A DNA stretch of 58,393 nt, taken from NCBI RefSeq assembly GCF_028715765.1, contig NZ_JAQURE010000019.1, forward strand, positions 1-58,393, read 5' to 3'. Within the stretch, counting starts at the first letter, position 1, and each line of letters opens with the position of its first letter. The translations under genes and the position numbers were made by a program. Below are positions 8,566 through 17,936 of the stretch, piece after piece. The notes under the pieces are model-generated. The model had not been told where the DNA came from. It was given only the letters and a program-made list of their open reading frames with translations, and did no database searches. Source of the DNA: Rhodoferax sp. GTDB taxonomy: Bacteria; Pseudomonadota; Gammaproteobacteria; Burkholderiales; Burkholderiaceae_C.

Positions 8566-10011
8566 TCACGCCCCCAACGGCTCCACAAGCTCTTCCACAT
8601 ACTCCGACAAGGCCGCCAAAACGGCTTCGCCACGCGCGTCTACCCCATCGGCCAGCTGATCCATTTGCGCCATCCAATCATCTAATGTCAGGGTGCCTGC
8701 CGCACCATCGAGCAGGTATGCCTTGCGGTGGGCTTGCCAGCGCTGTTGCTCTTGGGGACTCAGCGTGGCGGGGAAGTTGCGGGCGCGGTAGCGCCACAGC
8801 AGCTCGGGCAGGCGAACATCGTCAAAACTGGGGCGGGCGCTGGCCAGCTCTTGCGGGGTGCGCTGGCGCAAGTCGTTCAGGCGGCGGCGGTCGGCGTTGC
8901 CCACAAAACCGCCATACAGGTCTTCGTCCACATCCACTTCACTGGCCGCTTCGCGCTTGAAGACTTCAGCCCACACGCCGCTCATGTCGGGCAAATCACG
9001 GGCCACGGCGGCGCGCTCGCACTGCAGCGCCAGGTCAATGCCCCAGCGCTGAGCCTGGGTGGCGTTCAGCACTTTCAGGTTGCTCATGACCATGGGTGAC
9101 TTGTTCAGGTGCACCGATTTGATCGGCAAACGGCTCACCCCTGCGGGCAAGTCTGCGGTTTTGGTAAACAGGCGCAACCGGATGTCGGCCACGCTCAAAC
9201 TGGCCAATTCGCTGGGGTCAAACGCCAAGTCCCAGGCCAGCAGCTCGTTTTTGTTGCCGGGGTGCATGGCCAGCGGCCACATCAACGCGGTGCAGCCGCG
9301 CTCGGGCGAAAACATGCCCGACACATGCAAAAACGGTTTGGCCTGCGCCCGGGTGGTGGGCAAGCCAAGCTCGGCCATGACTCGGTCTTTTTTGTGCAGA
9401 CCAAAACAAAAGTCGAACAGTTTTGGCTGTGCGGTTTTGATGAGCCGCGCCAGCGCGATGGTGGCGTGCACGTCGCTCAAGGCATCGTGCGCTGCCTCAT
9501 GCACCAATCCGTTGGCGGCGGTCAGGTCAGTGAGCTTGAAGCTGGGCTTGCCCTCGGCATTCACTGGCCACTGAACGCCCTCGGGGCGCAGGGCGTAGGC
9601 GGTGCGCACCACGTCGAGCAAGTCCCAGCGGCCACAGTCGTTTTGCCACTCGCGTGCATAGGGGTCGATCAGGTTGCGCCAAAACATGAAGCGTGTGATT
9701 TCATCGTCAAACCGAATGGTGTTGTAGCCCACACCCACCGTGCCAGGCAGCGCCAGCGCTTGCTCAATGTGGGCGGCAAACTGGTGTTCAGGCAGCCCCT
9801 TCTCAAGGCATTCCTGGGGCGTGATGCCAGTGATCAGACAAGCTTGCGGCTCTGGCAAAAAATCATTGGCTGGCTGGCAATACAGCATAAGCGGCTCGCC
9901 AATGGGGTTCAGCTCGGCATCGGTGCGGATGGCGGCAAACTGCGCCGGGCGGGCACGCCGGGTGTTGATGCCAAAGGTTTCATAGTCGTGCCAAAGAAAA
10001 GTGTGGGTCAT
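8566..10011 (-). CDS. sbcB: Exodeoxyribonuclease I
   Basis: From the ATG at 10011 the protein has 481 residues, close to E. coli ExoI (475). DEDDh exonuclease motifs are visible: D9-x-E11 in WHDYETFG, GYNTIRFDDEI, and HDALSDVHATIALA with the catalytic histidine and aspartate. The SH3-like and C-terminal helical regions follow. ExoI digests single-stranded DNA 3' to 5' in mismatch repair and recombination, and binds SSB. The longer start, six codons upstream, adds MTTRFF and is less typical. The roughly 200 bp separating it from the MmeI-like gene hold no recognisable feature. Confidence 0.95.
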   Translation of the reverse strand: MTHTFLWHDYETFGINTRRARPAQFAAIRTDAELNPIGEPLMLYCQPANDFLPEPQACLITGITPQECLEKGLPEHQFAAHIEQALALPGTVGVGYNTIRFDDEITRFMFWRNLIDPYAREWQNDCGRWDLLDVVRTAYALRPEGVQWPVNAEGKPSFKLTDLTAANGLVHEAAHDALSDVHATIALARLIKTAQPKLFDFCFGLHKKDRVMAELGLPTTRAQAKPFLHVSGMFSPERGCTALMWPLAMHPGNKNELLAWDLAFDPSELASLSVADIRLRLFTKTADLPAGVSRLPIKSVHLNKSPMVMSNLKVLNATQAQRWGIDLALQCERAAVARDLPDMSGVWAEVFKREAASEVDVDEDLYGGFVGNADRRRLNDLRQRTPQELASARPSFDDVRLPELLWRYRARNFPATLSPQEQQRWQAHRKAYLLDGAAGTLTLDDWMAQMDQLADGVDARGEAVLAALSEYVEELVEPLGA

Positions 10012-10026
10012 AAAAAACCTGGTAGT

Positions 10027-10101
10027 CACTGTATTTGCTACTTTATAAATAGCTGCTTACGCTTATTCTATAAGGGCTAAAGGCTTATTTTTTATAAATT
10101 T
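10027..10101 (+). repeat. Dispersed ATAGCT-N19-GCGCT element, copy 2
   Basis: ATAGCT starts at 10049. The 19-base spacer is followed by GGGCT (one change from GCGCT), then AAAGGC and an AT-rich TTTATAAATTT end. It sits in the divergent spacer between sbcB and the MFS transporter. Confidence 0.8.
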
Positions 10102-10235
10102 AATTTCAATTCACTAAACGTTTACGATGCTTGCAAAGCGTCAAAGGTTGTCATGAAATGGCTACCCCGCTTGCTCGTCCGCATTAACCGCGTCACTTGC
10201 TATCGGCGGCATGTGACCCAAAAAAATAGGCTCGT

Positions 10236-11450
10236 ATGGATTTCAAAATTCTCTTTGCAACTCGGATCATCCGGCTTTTTTGCTATGGCTTTCTGTCGCT
10301 CATTTTGGCGCTTTATCTTGCACAAGTTGGGCTCACTGGCGCGCAGATCGGTCTGCTGTTTTCGCTCACGCTGGCGGGGGACGCGGCGGTGTCACTGTGG
10401 CTGACCACCTCGGCAGACCGGTTTGGCCGGCGGCGCACGCTGCTGATTGGCGCGCTTTTGATGTTAGGCGCGGGACTGGTTTTCATGGTGACGGACAACA
10501 TTGCCGTGCTGATGGCGGCGGCCATTGTCGGCGTCATCAGCCCGAGCGGGAACGAGATCGGACCGTTTCTGTCGGTTGAGCAGGCCAGCCTGAGCCAGAT
10601 CGTCCCAGACCAAAAGCGCACGCACGTCTTCGCTTGGTACAACCTGACGGGCTCGTTTGCGACCGCGGCCGGTGCGCTGTGCGGTGGCTGGGTGGCGCAA
10701 ATTTTGCAGAACCGTGGCTGGCCGGCGCTGGACGCCTACCGCGTGGTGCTGGGCGCTTACGCCGCCGGTGGTCTGCTGCTGGCGCTGCTTTTTCTGAAGC
10801 TCTCACCCGCCATCGAGGCGCAGAAAAAAGTGGCCGGCAGCACAAAGCTTGTGCTGGGGCTGCACCGCTCACGCGGCGTGGTGCTGCGCCTGTCGGCCTT
10901 GTTTGCGCTAGATGCCTTCGCCGGTGGCCTGATTTTGCAAAGCCTGATGGCGTATTGGTTCCACATCAAGTTTGGTATGGACACCGGGCTGCTGGGAAGC
11001 CTGTTTTTTGCGGCCAATGTGCTGGCTGGCATATCGGCCCTGCTGGCCGTGCCGCTGTCGAAGCGTTTCGGACTGATCAACACCATGGTCTTCACCCATG
11101 TGCCCTCCAACCTGCTGCTGATGCTGGTGCCGCTGATGCCGAACCTGCCGTTGGCAATCGGCCTGTTGCTGGCGCGTTTCAGCATTTCGCAGATGGATGT
11201 GCCAACGCGGCAGTCCTACACCATGGCCGTGGTGGCGCCCGACGAACGCTCGGCAGCAGCGGGTGTGACTGGCATCGCGCGCTCAGTTGGCGCATCACTG
11301 TCACCCCTGCTAACCGGCATGTTTCTGGCTAATGCGGCTTGGCTGAGTTTGCCTTTTTTCCTCTGCGGAGGTCTGAAACTCGTCTACGACCTGGCGCTTT
11401 ACAGAAGTTTCAGCGCAATGAAAGCACCCGAAGAAAATCGGCCCTCATGA
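10236..11450 (+). CDS. MFS transporter
   Basis: The 404-residue protein has about twelve hydrophobic segments and the major-facilitator motif A between helices 2 and 3 (TTSADRFGRRRTLLIGA). A long central cytoplasmic loop separates the two six-helix halves. It belongs to the drug/metabolite efflux-like part of the superfamily, but substrate cannot be assigned. It is monocistronic, divergent from sbcB and convergent with relA (26 bp between the stop codons). The leader contains AAACGTTT at about 10117-10124, which resembles a LacI-family half-palindrome, but no regulator gene is nearby. Confidence 0.85.
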   Translation: MDFKILFATRIIRLFCYGFLSLILALYLAQVGLTGAQIGLLFSLTLAGDAAVSLWLTTSADRFGRRRTLLIGALLMLGAGLVFMVTDNIAVLMAAAIVGVISPSGNEIGPFLSVEQASLSQIVPDQKRTHVFAWYNLTGSFATAAGALCGGWVAQILQNRGWPALDAYRVVLGAYAAGGLLLALLFLKLSPAIEAQKKVAGSTKLVLGLHRSRGVVLRLSALFALDAFAGGLILQSLMAYWFHIKFGMDTGLLGSLFFAANVLAGISALLAVPLSKRFGLINTMVFTHVPSNLLLMLVPLMPNLPLAIGLLLARFSISQMDVPTRQSYTMAVVAPDERSAAAGVTGIARSVGASLSPLLTGMFLANAAWLSLPFFLCGGLKLVYDLALYRSFSAMKAPEENRPS

Positions 11451-11476
11451 GTTCATAGCACCCTGAATAGTGACCT

Positions 11477-13720
11477 TTATTTTCTGCGCACCGAACGCAC
11501 ACCAGTCAACTCGGCCACCATGCCCAGCACCTTGTGCAGGCGGCCAGCGTCGGCCACTTCCACGGTAAAGATCATCCAGGCGGTGCCTTTGATGGACTGG
11601 GTTTGCACGCCGATCACGTTCATTTTTTCTTTGGTGAACACTTCAGAAATATCGCGCAGCAGCCCAGTGCGGTCGTGTGCCTGCACCGCCACGTCCACCG
11701 GGTAAACATGGCTGCTGGCGGCTTGACCCAGACCCCATTCAACCTCAATCAAGCGCTCGCCATTTTTGGCCACCATCTCAGCCAGGTTGCTGCAATCGGC
11801 GCGGTGCACGCTGACCCCCTTGCCACGCGTGACAAAACCCACAATGGCGTCCGGCGGTGCAGGTTTGCAGCACTTGGCCATTTGCGTCATGAGCGAATCC
11901 ACGCCCACCACCAGCAGACCACTTTTGCCAGCCTGGTCGCCACTGCGGGGTTTGCGCAGCAAAGGTGCCTGGGCATCAAATTGGGCGGGCTCGTGCGGGC
12001 GCAGCAGCTGCTCGATGGGGCGCAGAGAAAACTCGTCTTTGCCAACCGATTCAAACAACGCATCGGCACTGGCAAAGCCCAGTTGGGTGGCCAGGTCTTC
12101 AAGCTTGATGGCGGTTTTGCCCTCGCGCTGCAGCAGTTTTTCAACCGCCTCGCGGCCTTTGGCAATGGTTTCGGTCAGCGCCAGCGCGTTGAACCAGGCG
12201 CGCACTTTGGTGCGGGCGCGGTGGCTGACCAAGTAGCCCAGCTCGGGGTTGAGCCAGTCGCGCGAGGGGCCGCCTTCTTTGGCGGTGGTCACCTCGACCG
12301 TCTGGCCGTTTTTCAATGGGGTTTGCAGTGGCACCATCACGCCGTCGAGCCGCGCGCCGCGGCAGCGGTGCCCCAGACTGGTGTGCACACTGTAGGCAAA
12401 GTCCACCGGGGTGGCGCCTTGGGGCAACTCGATGATGGCGGCATCGGGCGTGAGGACGTAAATGTAGTCATCCATCAGCGCCTGGCTGGGGCTGCCCGAG
12501 AGGTCGCGCTGCCAGGCCAGCAGCTGGCGCAGCACGGCGATTTTGTTGTCATAGGCGCCGCTGGCCGACACCCCGGCATAGCCCTTGGCACCAGCCTCCT
12601 TGTAGGCCCAGTGCGCCGCCACGCCGTTTTCAGCATGGTCGTGCATGGCTTGGGTGCGGATTTGAATCTCAGTAGGCTGGCCGCTGGCGTCACGCACCAC
12701 GGTGTGCAAAGACTGATAGCCATTGACCTTGGGCTTGGCAATGTAGTCGTCAAACTCTTCGCTGATCGGGTTGAAATGGCTGTGCACCCAGCTCAACGCG
12801 GCGTAACACTCAGGCACGTTGGCCACCACAATGCGCAGGGCGCGCACGTCATAAACACGCTCAAAGTCAAGCGACTTGCCGCGCATTTTTTTCACAATGC
12901 TGTAGATGTGCTTGGGTCGGCCAGACACTTTGGCCGCCATGTGGTTGGCGTTTAAATCTGACTCCAGTTGGGCGCGCATGCGCTCCACTGAGCGCTCGCG
13001 CTCGACCCGGGTTTCATCGAGCAGGCGGGCAATGTGTTTGTAGGTGTCGGGCTCTGAAAAACGAAACGCCAGGTCTTCCATCTCCCACTTCAGCTCCCAA
13101 ATGCCCAGCCGATTGGCCAGCGGGGCAAACACGTGCAGCGACTCGTCGGCCAGGCCAGCTTGCAGCGGGGTTTTGCTGTTGGCATAAAACCGCAGGGTTT
13201 GCAGGCGCGAGGCCAGCCGCAACATCACCACACGCAAATCGCGCGAGAACGCCAGCAGCATTTTGCGCACGTTTTCGGTCTGCATGGCACTGGTTTGCGC
13301 CAGCGCCAGCGGTGCGGCATCGGCGGCGGTGCGCATTTGCCGGGCATGGCGCTGCACCCGCACCAGCTTGGTGGTTTCCATGGCCAGCGCGGCAAAGTTG
13401 TCACCAAAGGCTTTGGCAATGACCTCTTGGGGCTTGTGCAAATGCTCGCAGGCATAGACCAAGTAGCTTGCCGCCTGCATCGCTTCAGAGCCGCCAATGC
13501 CACGCAAAATGGCCGCCACTGCATCGGCATGCGCCAGGATGTTTTCACCGGTGTCAAGGGTTTCGCAGGCCAGCAGCGGCTCGGCAAAGGCGCGCGCCCG
13601 GGTCAGGGCGTTGGCCTGCTCTGGCAGGCTGTGGGCGGTGGCAGCTACCACTGGCAGTACCGGCTTGGCACCCGGCGCAAGCGCTGGCACCACCGAGTCA
13701 GCAATGTAGAGACTTTTCAT
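11477..13720 (-). CDS. relA: (p)ppGpp synthetase RelA
   Basis: The 747-residue RelA/SpoT homologue has four regions: a degenerate HD hydrolase domain, the synthetase domain (GRPKHIYSIVKKM to NGYQSLHTVV), TGS, and a C-terminal ACT domain. The HD region reads YACEHLHKP where active hydrolases have the HDxxED metal site, so hydrolysis is probably lost. The synthetase loop contains EFDD (the EXDD variant), characteristic of monofunctional RelA rather than RxKD of bifunctional Rel/SpoT. It is thus the ribosome-associated alarmone synthase of the stringent response. Its start overlaps the upstream hydrolase stop (TGATG), so they form one operon. Confidence 0.94.
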   Translation of the reverse strand: MKSLYIADSVVPALAPGAKPVLPVVAATAHSLPEQANALTRARAFAEPLLACETLDTGENILAHADAVAAILRGIGGSEAMQAASYLVYACEHLHKPQEVIAKAFGDNFAALAMETTKLVRVQRHARQMRTAADAAPLALAQTSAMQTENVRKMLLAFSRDLRVVMLRLASRLQTLRFYANSKTPLQAGLADESLHVFAPLANRLGIWELKWEMEDLAFRFSEPDTYKHIARLLDETRVERERSVERMRAQLESDLNANHMAAKVSGRPKHIYSIVKKMRGKSLDFERVYDVRALRIVVANVPECYAALSWVHSHFNPISEEFDDYIAKPKVNGYQSLHTVVRDASGQPTEIQIRTQAMHDHAENGVAAHWAYKEAGAKGYAGVSASGAYDNKIAVLRQLLAWQRDLSGSPSQALMDDYIYVLTPDAAIIELPQGATPVDFAYSVHTSLGHRCRGARLDGVMVPLQTPLKNGQTVEVTTAKEGGPSRDWLNPELGYLVSHRARTKVRAWFNALALTETIAKGREAVEKLLQREGKTAIKLEDLATQLGFASADALFESVGKDEFSLRPIEQLLRPHEPAQFDAQAPLLRKPRSGDQAGKSGLLVVGVDSLMTQMAKCCKPAPPDAIVGFVTRGKGVSVHRADCSNLAEMVAKNGERLIEVEWGLGQAASSHVYPVDVAVQAHDRTGLLRDISEVFTKEKMNVIGVQTQSIKGTAWMIFTVEVADAGRLHKVLGMVAELTGVRSVRRK

Positions 13721-14661
13721 CAGGCCAGGCTCACAGGTTCATCCAGTAAAAAAGCCAGCACCGCCTGCACCTGAGGCTCGGCCACAAAGGTGGGCGCGTG
13801 CCCGACCCCGGCAAATTCAAGCAGCTGGGCGCGCGGGCCGCGCTGGGTCATGGCCTGGGCAGTTTGCACCGAGAGCAAGTCAGACTGTGCCCCGCGCACC
13901 AGCAAGGTTTGTGCTGTGATGCGGTCATAGGCCTGCCACAGCATGGCTTCACCCGCGGCTGCGGCCTCGGGGGTCAGGGCTTTGAAGGGCTCGGCCAGCG
14001 CCGGGTCGTAATGAAGGGTCAGGCGGCCGCTGCCGTCTGGCAACGGCTTGAGCAACGGGCGAGTCAGCGCCAGCCACTGCGCCGGGGTGTGCGGGCCAAA
14101 GCTGCTGGCAATGGCCCACAAGGCATCAGCAGCTTGCTGCTCAGAGTCAAACACCCCGGTTTTGCCCAAATATTGGCCAATGCGCTGCAGCGCCTGCCAT
14201 TCAATGCTGGGACCGACATCGTTGAGCACCAAGCGACGCACTTTGGCACAAGCCGGCGGCTCGGGCAGGCTGGCCACTACCAGGCCAATCAGCCCGCCCA
14301 TGCTGGTGCCCAGCCAGTCAAGGGTGTGGGCATTGAGCTGCTGCAATAGAGTGAGCATGTCGGCGGCGTAGGTGGGCAACTGGTACAGCGCGGGGTCTTT
14401 GAGCCAGTCGCTGCGGCCACGCCCGGCCACATCAGGGCAGACCACCCGCAGGGGTCGCCCTTGCTCAGCCGCACGGCGGCACAAGGCCTGCGCCAGCACC
14501 GTGAAGTCTTTCCCCACACGGGTCAGGCCATGCACGCACAGCACCACATGCGCACTGTCAGGCTGACCCCACTGCCAGTAGGCCATGCGGTGGCCGCCTT
14601 GCGGGTCGGGGCAGGTGACAAATTCAAGCGTGGGTTCGGCAGGTGGGTTGGGGTAAGACAT
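13720..14661 (-). CDS. Alpha/beta-fold hydrolase
   Basis: Starting at the ATG at 14661 (MSYPNPPAEP) gives 313 residues. The nucleophile elbow is GTSMG, preceded by an oxyanion-hole region around CVHGLTR, and the catalytic histidine is in GVGHAPTF near the C-terminus. The Asp/Glu of the triad should lie in the intervening segment. It resembles carboxylesterases and haloalkane-dehalogenase-like hydrolases, but substrate is unknown. It is translationally coupled to relA downstream. It is divergent from the 3-hydroxybutyrate dehydrogenase gene, so a role in polyester or ester metabolism is possible but only suggested by position. Confidence 0.85.
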   Translation of the reverse strand: MSYPNPPAEPTLEFVTCPDPQGGHRMAYWQWGQPDSAHVVLCVHGLTRVGKDFTVLAQALCRRAAEQGRPLRVVCPDVAGRGRSDWLKDPALYQLPTYAADMLTLLQQLNAHTLDWLGTSMGGLIGLVVASLPEPPACAKVRRLVLNDVGPSIEWQALQRIGQYLGKTGVFDSEQQAADALWAIASSFGPHTPAQWLALTRPLLKPLPDGSGRLTLHYDPALAEPFKALTPEAAAAGEAMLWQAYDRITAQTLLVRGAQSDLLSVQTAQAMTQRGPRAQLLEFAGVGHAPTFVAEPQVQAVLAFLLDEPVSLA

Positions 14662-14779
14662 GGGCGGGGGTTGGATAATGAAGTGTGAGGGCAGGTGCTG
14701 ATGGGGTTTGAGCGCTTGCCAACATCCTAATTCAATCTGCAACACAGACTCCCCGTTTCATTTTTACAAGGAAATTTTC

Positions 14780-15550
14780 ATGCTCAAAGGTAAAACAGCG
14801 CTGGTGACCGGTTCCACCAGCGGCATTGGTTTAGGCATTGCCAAGGCGCTGGCCGCCCAAGGGGCGAACATTGTGCTCAATGGGTTTGGAGATGCCGAGG
14901 GTCCCAAGGCCGAGGTGGCAGCACTGGGCGGCCAAGTGGCTTACCACGGTGCCGACATGAGCAAACCGGCCGAGATTGAAGCCATGATTGCCTTTGCCGC
15001 CGAGCAGTTTGGCCGGGTTGACATTTTGGTCAACAACGCCGGCATTCAGCATGTGGCGCGGGTCGAAAACTTCCCCGTGGAGCGCTGGGACGCCATCATT
15101 GCCATCAACATGAGCAGTGCTTTCCATGCCACCCGCGCCGCGCTGCCAGCCATGCAGGCGGCGGGCTGGGGGCGCATCATCAACGTGGCCTCGGTGCACG
15201 GGCTGGTGGCCTCGGCTGAAAAATCGGCCTATGTGGCGGCCAAACATGGTGTGGTGGGCTTGACCAAGGTGACTGCGCTGGAGAACGCCACCACCGGCAT
15301 CACTTGCAACGCCATTTGCCCCGGCTGGGTGCTGACGCCGCTGGTGCAAAAGCAGGTGGACGCCAAAGCCGCTGCCCTGGGCTTGAGCAATGACGAGGCC
15401 AAAAAACTGCTGCTGGGTGAAAAAGAGCCATCGCTGCAATTCACCACCCCCGAAGAACTGGGCGCGCTGGCGGTGTTTTTCTGCTCCCCGGCCGCCAACA
15501 ACGTGCGCGGCGTGGCCTGGAACATGGACGGCGGCTGGGTGGCGCAATAA
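14780..15550 (+). CDS. bdhA: 3-hydroxybutyrate dehydrogenase
   Basis: The 256-residue short-chain dehydrogenase has the NAD site TGSTSGIG (10-17), NNAG near 86, and the catalytic S138, Y151 and K155. The segment PGWVLTPLVQKQ and the ending NMDGGWVAQ are typical of D-3-hydroxybutyrate dehydrogenases, which interconvert 3-hydroxybutyrate and acetoacetate with NAD. The ATG at 14780 follows an AAGGAAA ribosome-binding site. The enzyme would feed acetoacetate from polyhydroxybutyrate breakdown to the CoA-transferase encoded at the right end of this window. Substrate choice within the SDR family is inferred from these motifs. Confidence 0.88.
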   Translation: MLKGKTALVTGSTSGIGLGIAKALAAQGANIVLNGFGDAEGPKAEVAALGGQVAYHGADMSKPAEIEAMIAFAAEQFGRVDILVNNAGIQHVARVENFPVERWDAIIAINMSSAFHATRAALPAMQAAGWGRIINVASVHGLVASAEKSAYVAAKHGVVGLTKVTALENATTGITCNAICPGWVLTPLVQKQVDAKAAALGLSNDEAKKLLLGEKEPSLQFTTPEELGALAVFFCSPAANNVRGVAWNMDGGWVAQ

Positions 15551-15572
15551 TTCAAAAGCAGCCATCAGGCAC

Positions 15573-15606
15573 ACCTGCCCTGCCCCCTTCTCTGGCAGGT
15601 TTCCCC
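15573..15606 (+). terminator. Weak candidate terminator after bdhA
   Basis: A 7-bp inverted repeat, ACCTGCC (15573-15579) with GGCAGGT (15594-15600), follows the bdhA stop but has only a short TT and no real U-tract. It could slow or end transcription. Confidence is low. Confidence 0.25.
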
Positions 15607-15640
15607 ATCCAAAGGCTGTGACTCAAACCTCTTGTTTGGT

Positions 15641-15700
15641 TAATTTTTTATAGCTACTCACGCTTATTCCGTAAGCGCTAGAGGCCAATTTCTTATATAA
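15641..15700 (+). repeat. Dispersed ATAGCT-N19-GCGCT element, copy 3
   Basis: ATAGCT starts at 15650, then 19 bases, GCGCTAGAGGCC and an AATTTCTTATATAAA end. The element runs to within three bases of the rng start codon, so its AT-rich end forms the whole ribosome-binding region and may carry a -10-like TATATA. Confidence 0.88.
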
Positions 15701-15702
15701 AA

Positions 15703-17178
15703 ATGCAAGAAGATATTTTGATCAACTGGTCGCCGCAAGAGACGCGGGTGGCGGTGGTGGAAAACGGTGTGCTGCAAGAGCTGCATGTGGAGCGCGCGCT
15801 GGAGCGTGGGCTGGTGGGCAATGTGTATTTGGGCAAGGTGGCGCGGGTGCTGCCGGGCATGCAGTCAGCCTTCATTGACATTGGGCTGGAGCGTGCGGCG
15901 TTTTTGCATGTGGCTGATGTCTGGCACCCGCCGGCAGAGGGCGAAACCATTGCTACCGCGCGCCATCTGTCCAGCCAAACACCGATTGAAAAACAGGTGT
16001 TTGAAGGCCAGAGCCTGATGGTGCAGGTGATCAAAGACCCGATTGGCACCAAAGGTGCGCGGCTGTCCACCCAGATCAGCATGGCTGGGCGCATGCTGGT
16101 GTTTTTGCCGCAGGATGACCATATTGGCGTGTCGCAAAAAATCCCGCAGGCGCGCCGCGACGAGCTGCGCACCCACTTGCAAACCCTGGTGGGCGACGCT
16201 GGTGGCGGTTTTATTTTGCGCACCAATGGTGAAGACGCCACCGCGCAAGAGTTGGCTGACGATGTGGCTTACCTGCGCAAAGCCTGGCAGCGCATTCGCG
16301 ACGCTGCCAGCACGCTGCCGCCCAAGTCGTTGCTGCACCAAGATTTGAGCCTGCTGCAGCGTGTGCTGCGTGACCTGTGTACCGAGCACACCCAGTTCAT
16401 CAAGGTCGACTCGCAGGAGCAATGTGCCGTGATGCTGGCTTTTTGCCAAACCTTCATGCCTGCAACCGCGCAAAAACTGCAGCATTACAAGGGTGAGCGG
16501 CCTATTTTTGACCTGTTTGCGATTGACGAAGAAATCGCCAAAGCGCTGGGGCGGCGGGTGGAGTTGAAGTCTGGTGGGTATTTGATCGTGGATCAAACCG
16601 AGGCGCTGACCACGTTTGACGTCAACACTGGCGGGTTTGTGGGGGCGCGCAATTTTGACGACACCATTTTCAAAACCAACCTGGAGGCGGCTCAAGCCAT
16701 TGCCCGGCAGCTGCGCCTGCGCAACCTGGGCGGCATCATCATTGTGGATTTCATCGACATGACGCCACCAGAGCACCAAGAGGCGGTGTTGACCGAGCTG
16801 CGCAAACAGCTCGCGCGTGACCATGTCAAAACCATGTGTGGCAGTTTTTCACAACTTGGGCTGGTGGAGATGACGCGCAAGCGCACACGCGAGTCGCTGG
16901 CGCACATGCTGTGCAAACCCTGCCCGCTGTGCCAAGGCAAAGGCATGGTGAAAACCCCGCGCAGCGTGGCCTACGACATCTTGCGTGAAATTTTGCGCGA
17001 GGCGCGCCAGTTCAACCCCAAAGAGTTCCGGGTGGTGGCATCGCCCAAGGTGATAGAGCTGCTGCTGGACGAAGAAAGCCAGCACCTGGCGGGCTTGAGC
17101 GAATTCATAGGCAAGCCGGTGTCGCTGCAAAGCGAGAGTGCCATGGGGCAGGAACAGTACGACATTGTGTTGCTTTAG
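15703..17178 (+). CDS. rng: Ribonuclease G
   Basis: This 491-residue RNase E/G family enzyme has the N-terminal S1 RNA-binding region (VGNVYLGKVARVLPGMQSAF). The DNase-I-like catalytic core carries two metal-binding aspartates in TTFDVNTGG and IIVDFIDM, and the zinc-link CPLCQGKG. The short length, with no long disordered C-terminal scaffold, makes it RNase G rather than RNase E. RNase G matures the 5' end of 16S rRNA and degrades selected mRNAs. No purine-rich Shine-Dalgarno sequence is visible because the repeat abuts the ATG. A cell-envelope gene follows after eight bases, so they may be co-transcribed. Confidence 0.94.
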   Translation: MQEDILINWSPQETRVAVVENGVLQELHVERALERGLVGNVYLGKVARVLPGMQSAFIDIGLERAAFLHVADVWHPPAEGETIATARHLSSQTPIEKQVFEGQSLMVQVIKDPIGTKGARLSTQISMAGRMLVFLPQDDHIGVSQKIPQARRDELRTHLQTLVGDAGGGFILRTNGEDATAQELADDVAYLRKAWQRIRDAASTLPPKSLLHQDLSLLQRVLRDLCTEHTQFIKVDSQEQCAVMLAFCQTFMPATAQKLQHYKGERPIFDLFAIDEEIAKALGRRVELKSGGYLIVDQTEALTTFDVNTGGFVGARNFDDTIFKTNLEAAQAIARQLRLRNLGGIIIVDFIDMTPPEHQEAVLTELRKQLARDHVKTMCGSFSQLGLVEMTRKRTRESLAHMLCKPCPLCQGKGMVKTPRSVAYDILREILREARQFNPKEFRVVASPKVIELLLDEESQHLAGLSEFIGKPVSLQSESAMGQEQYDIVLL

Positions 17179-17186
17179 AGGTGGAT

Positions 17187-17936
17187 ATGACTTGGTTTGA
17201 GACTGCCAACGCCTCGCCCATTCCCATCTTGGTCTACCACCAGATTGCTGCTGCGCCGCCCAAGGGGGCGCCGTTCAGAAGCCTGTATGTGTCGCCCGGC
17301 GCTTTTGCGCGCCAAATGCGCTGGCTCAAGCGGCTGGGTTACCAAGGCTTGAGCATGACCGCGCTGCTGCCCTATGTGCGCGGCGAGCAAGTGGGCAAGG
17401 TGGTGGGCATCACGTTTGACGATGGCTATGAGAACAATCTCATCCACGCCTTACCGGTGCTGCAGGGCCTGGGTTTTTCGTCGACCTGCTACTGTGTGAG
17501 CCAGCGTTTGGGGCAGACCAATGCGTGGGACGCAGCGCTGGGCGTGGCGCCAGCACGCTTGATGGACGCCGCCCAATTGCGCCAATGGGTGGCGGGTGGG
17601 CAAGAGGTGGGGGTGCACACACGCCACCATGTGAACCTGACACAGGTCTCGCCAGCGCTTGCCAAAGAAGAGATTGAACTCTCAAAAACAGAGCTGTCTA
17701 TGCACGTCAACCAAGGGCTAGAGCACTTTTGTTATCCCTATGGCTGCTACCACTCAGCGCATGTGAACATGGTCAGGCAAGCTGGCTTTGCGTCGGCCAC
17801 CACCACCCAAAGAGGCCGGGTGCACAGCGGTGCCGACCTGTGGCAATTGCCCCGGGTGCCAGTGCTGCGCGCCACCACCTTGGCCGTGTTTTGGCTCAAA
17901 GTTGCCACCCGCTACGAAGACAGGCGCAGCGCATGA
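17187..17936 (+). CDS. Polysaccharide deacetylase (NodB domain)
   Basis: The 249-residue protein shows NodB-fold motifs: TFDDGYENN with D78-D79 and HTRHH with H144 and H148, which together form the metal triad of carbohydrate esterase family 4. No signal peptide is evident, so it probably acts in the cytoplasm on a lipid-linked or nascent glycan. The ATG at 17187 sits behind AGAGGTGG; a GTG two codons earlier is possible. Its stop overlaps the next glycosyltransferase start (ATGA), pointing to a joint role in making a surface glycan. The substrate, perhaps an N-acetylated LPS or polysaccharide sugar, is not known. Confidence 0.87.
   Translation: MTWFETANASPIPILVYHQIAAAPPKGAPFRSLYVSPGAFARQMRWLKRLGYQGLSMTALLPYVRGEQVGKVVGITFDDGYENNLIHALPVLQGLGFSSTCYCVSQRLGQTNAWDAALGVAPARLMDAAQLRQWVAGGQEVGVHTRHHVNLTQVSPALAKEEIELSKTELSMHVNQGLEHFCYPYGCYHSAHVNMVRQAGFASATTTQRGRVHSGADLWQLPRVPVLRATTLAVFWLKVATRYEDRRSA

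Noticed and set aside
10117..10124. AAACGTTT palindrome upstream of the MFS transporter as a LacI-type operator
   Set aside because: Eight bases only, with no regulator gene nearby; this is expected by chance in AT-rich spacers.
15865..16824. Long minus-strand open frame antisense to rng
   Set aside because: Same composition artefact as above; rng on the plus strand has all RNase G motifs.
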